Source: Toxoplasma gondii ME49 (taxonomy: Eukaryota > Apicomplexa > Conoidasida > Eucoccidiorida > Sarcocystidae). Taken from it: a stretch of 64,000 nucleotides of DNA. The position numbers and the translations under genes were made by a program. How positions within the stretch are numbered: the first letter of the stretch is position 1; the number at the start of each line of letters is the position of its first letter. Location: NCBI RefSeq assembly GCF_000006565.2, contig NC_031472.1, positions 897,227 to 961,226 of the forward strand, in the 5' to 3' direction. Of this stretch, positions 58,801 through 64,000 are shown one piece after another. The notes beneath the pieces are model-generated. The model made no database searches. It was not told the DNA's origin and was given only the letters and a program-made list of their open reading frames with translations.

Positions 58801-60058
58801 CTTTCCTGTACGTCAATGCATTCAATGTATGGCTGATGCCGTCTGGGAGCTGACTTGCAGGGAACACAAAATATCTCGGTTCGGCCGGCATCTTTCGCTC
58901 CTGCGAGAAGTACAGTCAGCATCGCCCACGAGCAGGGTCAGACCGCCCCACTTTGTGGAAGGCTGGTGCTCGGTGCCGCGTTCCAACGACAATTTTATCC
59001 CATATAAGTGCTTGTCACGCCAGCCTCCTGGTTGCTATATACCAAGAGGATCTGAATGATTTCTGCATTTTCAGTTGTGTCTTGTTCCCCAAATGCACTG
59101 GCAGACATTGCACCAACGTCATGAAGGGATCAGCTACTGGTACTGTCATATCTGTAGTGATTCTCACAAGTCGCCTGGATTTTCAGAAGTTCTATGTCAC
59201 TTCGGGATGATGGATAGGTTCCGTGACTATCTTGCATTTCCACAGGTGACCAGATTATCCTTGTGCCACTCGACAGGCACTGTGGGTAGCACGACAGCCA
59301 TTCAATCTTGGTGCTCATCACTATCGTGGTAAGTACATGCAGTATAGTGATGTTGTGGTGTTCAGCGCATACTCCAATAAATTCTCAGAATCGACTTGTT
59401 TGCTGTACTACTACGAGTGTCCGGCCAAAGACCTCTTCTCGAGCATTTCTTCAGCGGTCCCTTCTAAGCATGTTTAGCGCAGGTTTCTTGCCAGAACTGT
59501 CCCATTTCGCTTTGGAAACAATACGTCGTCTGCAGAGCTGTGTTGGGAAACTTAAACTGGCCCTCGCCAGTCTCTAACCGAATCCGCACCAGCAATATCG
59601 GCGTCTGCGTTGCAGGTCTGTCGGAGGGAAGCTCTCGGATCGGGTTCTGTCTCACCCCCGTTCAGGTGACAGAGGGGTTCGTCGCTTCCGCTTCCTTGTT
59701 TCGAAGAAGGAACTGCCGTGACACGGGCACCTCCGCTTGAGCAACATGTTTGCCGCCAACTGACATCTTCTTGTACGTGAGGAGCGACAGTTGACGGCAC
59801 CAGTCCGTCATCTGTAGCGCCAGGTTTCCGGGAAAAAGCGGAGGCAGTTGAGAGAGCTGACATCGGACGGCTAAAATCTGGAGGCGAACCTCGTTCTGAA
59901 GATGCTGCAAGTGCCTCTGTATCATGTTGGTTGTTGTGCGAAGCAGAGATCCACGTATACCCAACAATGGAATCGCGATCCTCTGCTCCCATGGAGGGTG
60001 CCGGGACTCTTGCATCGATGGTCTCACGGACCCGCGGTGTCACCACTGCTGCCTCCAT
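55814..60058 (-). CDS. Leucine-rich repeat protein, ribonuclease-inhibitor type, about 636 residues
   Basis: The model has seven exons: 59590-60058, 58196-58900, 57475-57613, 57253-57393, 56609-56821, 55997-56176 and 55814-55877. All are GT-AG and in phase. The first exon encodes a polar, low-complexity N-terminus from MEAAVVTPRVRETIDARVPA. Repeats of about 28 residues then appear: SLPYNKLTYTSAVSLSAL, SLNLRANDIDGIGARKL, NLDLSLNPIGNDGALALA and QLNVDSCRIALDGLIAIA in exon 2, RVDLSCNQIT in exon 4, VLNLDCNRLTKHGARYLA and ILHLNNNSISPEGLIDLA in exon 5, and EVSLAMNQFDSKSAAVF in exon 6. This is the RNase-inhibitor LRR subtype, a protein-binding scaffold with no catalytic role. Exon 5 ends AAT-GA before GTGAGC, giving a false TGA. 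The first and last exons are the least certain, and a further exon could lie in 57614-58195. Confidence 0.7.
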
Positions 60059-63000
60059 CGCAATCACTGCTAGCCAGAGAGCAGACAGCGAGCCCCAGAA
60101 TGAGGCCTTTGAGAACGAAATGCGCAAACTCTGTTACAGCAGCGCATGCATACTAATACGCTTTGTCTTCGCCTTTTTTTCGGGGATAGATGTCGGTCTT
60201 GCACTTACCCATATCGATAGTTAGCGTGCAGGCCACCTTTGGGGCTTGATGCATTGGCTTTCATTCCAAGCAGACAATTTTCCTGAGGGGCCCCATCAAG
60301 GCACAGCAAGTGAAAGAGCGTTTTCTTCGTCCTCTTTGTTTCATAGGCTAGCAATCTCGACATATATGTGCGTATGAAGGGAATGCAACGCTTTGCATTC
60401 CCCCTGGATTTAGTCTCTAGCGTACAGCCGGTCATGTTTTACCGCCTAAAGTAGATAGAATGACAAAACCAAGGGCTACTCCATTAGTGAAAACAGAATG
60501 GTAAAAAAAATAAATCTGATGGCAAAAAATGTACTTCCTGGCTAAATATCCTTTTTCTTGGAAACACGCTTCCCTTCTTGTCACTAGTATGATCTCAAAG
60601 TATGAAAAGCCATGTGATCTATACAATATAACGGAAGCTCGGAAGGGTGAAACTCAAAGGAATTAACAGGGGCAACGGTGTAATTATCGCAAACCATTGA
60701 GAGCACAAAGTTACGGTTTTGGGTTCGTGAGCGTCTCTCAATATCCCACAACATCTCCGCGAAAATAACATGTAATACGAGGTGGGCTTGAAAAAGATTT
60801 CGGGTTTCCAGCTTAGCAGCGGGAAAATCTGTCCTCTGCGAAGGCACCCCTTTAGTTTTTGACGATAGAGGATCCTTTTGTTAGATAGAATCTGCCATCC
60901 ACTTGTTTCCTTTTGCAGGTCCTGATAATGAAAGATAGAAGTGAACACCTAAATGGAAGTGCTGCTTGTCACCCGTTTTTGCATTACGTGTTGATCGAGG
61001 ACGCTACATATTCTACCCGACCTATCTGCAGGGAACGGGGAAGGCTGCACGTATAAGACCTTGTTAAAAGACATGGGTCGTTTTGCTGGGAGAGTATTAT
61101 AAATCCCATGACTCAGACGCCTATGGAGCTGCATCATCATGCAAGGTACTTAAGCACTTTTCAGCCAGCCGTTCGTGCTACTGGACGGGTTGCCTCGCAC
61201 AACTCGATCATGCTGCAGTACATGGTCCTAATGTGGCACACAGGAGGCATACGAGGGGTTTTAACACAAACCTGCCACTAGCTGTGATAGCGGCTATGCG
61301 TTGGTAACCAATCTGTAAAGAACAACTCGAGAACTCACAAAAGCACTGCGGTCGCTTAACATTTGTTAACATGGGAAACGCGCTGCCGTGACTCTAACCA
61401 TTCCATAGTGAGTCTCAATATACTTTACAGCTTGCCAAAGTGCAAACAACGGTTCTTTTTAAAAACATCATTTTCCCCCCTGCCAACAAGTTGTCTCCCT
61501 CATGAAAGACTTGCGATAAAGCACCTATTTGTCTGTAAAAGCAACTCCACCGAACCCCCGAATACTCAAGTCAGCATCTCGAGCAACAGTTTTGCGTACT
61601 CTGGCTGAACCCTAGTTAACTAATATTATGCTTGTTACGGATATAGTCATTCCTTCTGCTGACCACATCGCCTCCGGGACACTGCATCTCCACTGCGCAC
61701 TTTTTCCGTTCTGTTGTTTCAAGAGCGCCTGCCGCAAGGCGACTTTGGAGACTACTCACATCTCTTCGGTCCGCGCCATAATCTTTCCCCAGGCTCCACA
61801 CAGCACGCTTCTACAAGTTGTTTTCGCAAACTAAGAGAAAAGCTATAAGCCTGCTTCGAGTGTCTAGGTCCCCTGACAGGCATTCGCCAGAGAACGATGA
61901 AACGGCGCAGAACGGATGAACACTTTTGTGGCATAGTGGCTGTGACGTTGAACAGTCGTCCCAAATCTGTGGCGTTGCCTTTCCTCAGAGTACACCTTTT
62001 CTCGGTGCTGACACCGGTGTGAATGAGCCTTGTAACAGTCCTTGGAACAACGCTATCGACGCCATTCTCTGGACCTGTGTAGCCCACGACATCCAACAAT
62101 TTCTTGAGCATCTGCTGCTGACTCAGTTCCTATATTCCCAGCCCTAACCACAGCTGCATGTGAACCTCAGAGTGGCTGATTATTTGGACGCTATAAGAAA
62201 CAAACAACGATGTTTTCTAACAAAGGTCTTTCGCGCAGAATGGCCCTAAGAAAGCTAAAGGCCACGCCCACCCTGGCGGCGAGATTCGTTCGACGACCTT
62301 CCTTCGTTGCATGTAGAATTCTTTGTGCGTACTCTTGACACAACTGAGTCTTCATACCAACAGCCAACACAACGCAAGCAAACGACAAAGCGATTCCCGA
62401 CGGTGGTAAAACGCACATGAAAAGAGTTCACAGCGTTACAGATTCAACGGTGGACATACTATGACCAAAAAAATAGGGCTGAGACAGGGGCAGAGCTGTA
62501 CGGAACCTGTGTTCGCAGAATACCACAAATCCCTGTTTGTCACAGCAACATCGGGCTGCGTCCTCGAGCGTCCTCGTGCCACTTTCGTACCTGCCATGAA
62601 TGATTTCTTCTACATTATCGCTGCACCCACAAAAGACAGTCCGAGCATGCGTACCGTTCCTTCGTGCACTCTCTTCTCCCGCGGAAAAAATCTTGCACTG
62701 TTTCACGATACGAACCCGGGCTCTGTCCGCCACGTTTCTCCACCTCTTCTTCGCGGCATCCTCACACGCTGCTTCCGTTCCTCTTTCACCCTTTGGCGGA
62801 GGCCGCATAGAGCAGCGGCGAACAGCATGCACTATGCCGACCATCGGTACGGGTTTTACCACAAAAAATTAAACAGAGAGGAGTTAAGCGGAAAAAAGGA
62901 CAGCAATGCCCGAGAGAACTTGACTGAACAAAGTGAGAGAAACGCTACCGTCGCTCTTCTTTGTTACTTCCTATTGTGCTTGGCGCCGAAACAGTGGCCT

Positions 63001-63402
63001 CGCCGGACCTGCCACGAAATCGTCACCGCACCTCCCCCTTCAGGCGACTCAGACTGCCTAGCAAGGACGATCAAGACGCTGCGGGTGGCGCCGCAACGAA
63101 AAAACGTCTTCTGCCATCTGTGCGTCGTCTCCCGGGTCCGAAAGTCGCCATCCCGCTTCTGTCTCAACTGCGTGTCGAAGAGCGCTGGCACGTAACGGAG
63201 AGACGCGGATGTCAACACAGGGTAACAGGATGAGACGTCTCAGTTTTCGCTTCTGCGCAGCCCCGCCAGGTTTCCCTGAACTGCCACCATCCCGCCGCAG
63301 TCGCATCGCGCAACATGCAAATGCTCTTTTCATCGCGGGTTTTGGCTTATTTCCTCTCAAAGCCTCCACGGTTCACGCACGCGCGAACTCTCCGGCATCG
63401 TT
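60059..63402. other. Long gap without a supported gene
   Basis: The leftmost part should be the LRR gene's 5' flank. The rest is AT-rich up to about 62.4 kb. Overlapping open frames exist on opposite strands at 62461-63195 (plus, 244 codons) and 62428-62862 (minus, 144 codons); at most one can be real and neither resembles a known protein. No tRNA-like or snRNA-like element was recognised. Confidence 0.35.
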
Positions 63403-64000
63403 TCAGACAGCGGCGTCTGCCGATTCGCCTCCACCTTTCGTTTGTCTCGCAACTTCTCCACCGTCGGAGATCGCTGCCTCCGAAGGGGAACCAGAACCAT
63501 GAGCTGACGGGGGATTGAGGTCACTACCAAGCGCCGACAGATCAGCTGGCACCTTGCGACCCTGCGTCATTCTCCCGCCGGGCTCCCACCGCCGCGGATG
63601 CCGAGGCACATTCGCCGCAATATACGGATTTGTGGCCTGGCGCTCAATGCTTCCATCCCGGCCTCCTGTGACGCGAGTGCGGACCTTTCGAACGCTGTCT
63701 CCTACCATCGATCTGTCAAAATCCTTCCCTCCTATGTCCAGCCCGCTCCGGCCGGCTTGCGGACTGAACGGACAAGGATGACTCTCTTTCCGGTCTCGCG
63801 CAGACACGTCTGTCTCTCCATCTCTGTTTCGCGCCGCCTCCAACCGCTTTCGCGCTAGATCAACTGCCTTCACTTCTCTCACCAAAGCGTCGAGCCCCGC
63901 CTCCGCGGGGGTCTCTAGAGAGTCTCGCGCGAACGCCAGGTCCTCCAGAGGCGGCGGCGCCTGGTGTTCCGGCGTAGACTGGAATTTTCCGGCAGACAGT
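63403..64000 (-). CDS. Hypothetical protein, 5' end beyond right edge
   Basis: A minus frame is open from the right edge to TGA at 63405-63403, giving about 198 codons. It reads LSAGKFQSTPEHQAPPPLED near the edge, then a helical Lys/Arg/Glu stretch LVREVKAVDLARKRLEAARN, then a polar Gly/Ser/Arg/Asp-rich region ending in GGESADAAV. There are no membrane segments or known motifs. Balanced charge and steady codon use over the whole length suggest real coding sequence, but the last part could instead splice onward from AAAG|GTGGAG near 63430. Function unknown. Confidence 0.55.
   Translation of the reverse strand, partial: LSAGKFQSTPEHQAPPPLEDLAFARDSLETPAEAGLDALVREVKAVDLARKRLEAARNRDGETDVSARDRKESHPCPFSPQAGRSGLDIGGKDFDRSMVGDSVRKVRTRVTGGRDGSIERQATNPYIAANVPRHPRRWEPGGRMTQGRKVPADLSALGSDLNPPSAHGSGSPSEAAISDGGEVARQTKGGGESADAAV

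Noticed and set aside
62461..63195. Plus-strand frame of 244 codons in the right-hand gap
   Set aside because: It overlaps an opposite-strand frame of similar quality, has erratic composition and no recognisable motif. I kept it as a note in the gap entry only.

Overview
The window looks like nuclear DNA of a tissue-cyst coccidian, Toxoplasma gondii or a close relative such as Hammondia or Neospora. The reasons are spliced genes with GT-AG introns and clear pyrimidine tracts, A-rich start contexts, enormous proteins padded with Ser, Glu, Arg and Ala tracts, many (TA)n microsatellites, and frequent GCATGC motifs. This is inferred from style and gene content; no database was searched. Most genes had to be rebuilt by matching splice sites and reading phase, because exon ends often create accidental stop codons.

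Left part (1-23.2 kb): a minus-strand gene runs off the left edge (1-1626). A large plus-strand gene (3942-21254, five exons, about 5,046 residues) diverges from it and has the C-terminal signature of URB1/NPA1, a nucleolar factor for 60S ribosome assembly.

Middle (23.2-45.6 kb): a minus-strand gene encodes a DNA polymerase family X-like protein (23178-26223). It keeps the beta-type lyase lysines but appears to have lost two of three polymerase aspartates. Next come a Ser-rich minus-strand gene with a hydrophobic N-terminus (27001-29763) and a minus-strand locus whose exons I could not settle (about 29.9-31.1 kb). A ten-exon plus-strand gene (32457-45647) then encodes an F-box-like domain, a TBC Rab-GAP domain split over several exons, a poly-Ser tract and a coiled coil.

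Right part (46-64 kb): protein-coding exons become short and intron-rich and the DNA less GC-rich. It holds a secreted GMC-family flavoprotein oxidoreductase (47245-51485, seven exons), ribosomal protein uS19/S15 (52673-54112, whose first coding exon is only the ATG), a leucine-rich-repeat protein (55814-60058, seven exons), a 3.3 kb stretch with no gene I can support, and a minus-strand gene running off the right edge (63403-64000).

The genes do not form a pathway. Two belong to ribosome production (URB1-like, uS19), one to membrane traffic (TBC), one probably to DNA repair (Pol X-like) and one to secreted redox chemistry (GMC). No bacterial-style operons, rRNA, tRNA, CRISPR or complete mobile elements were seen.
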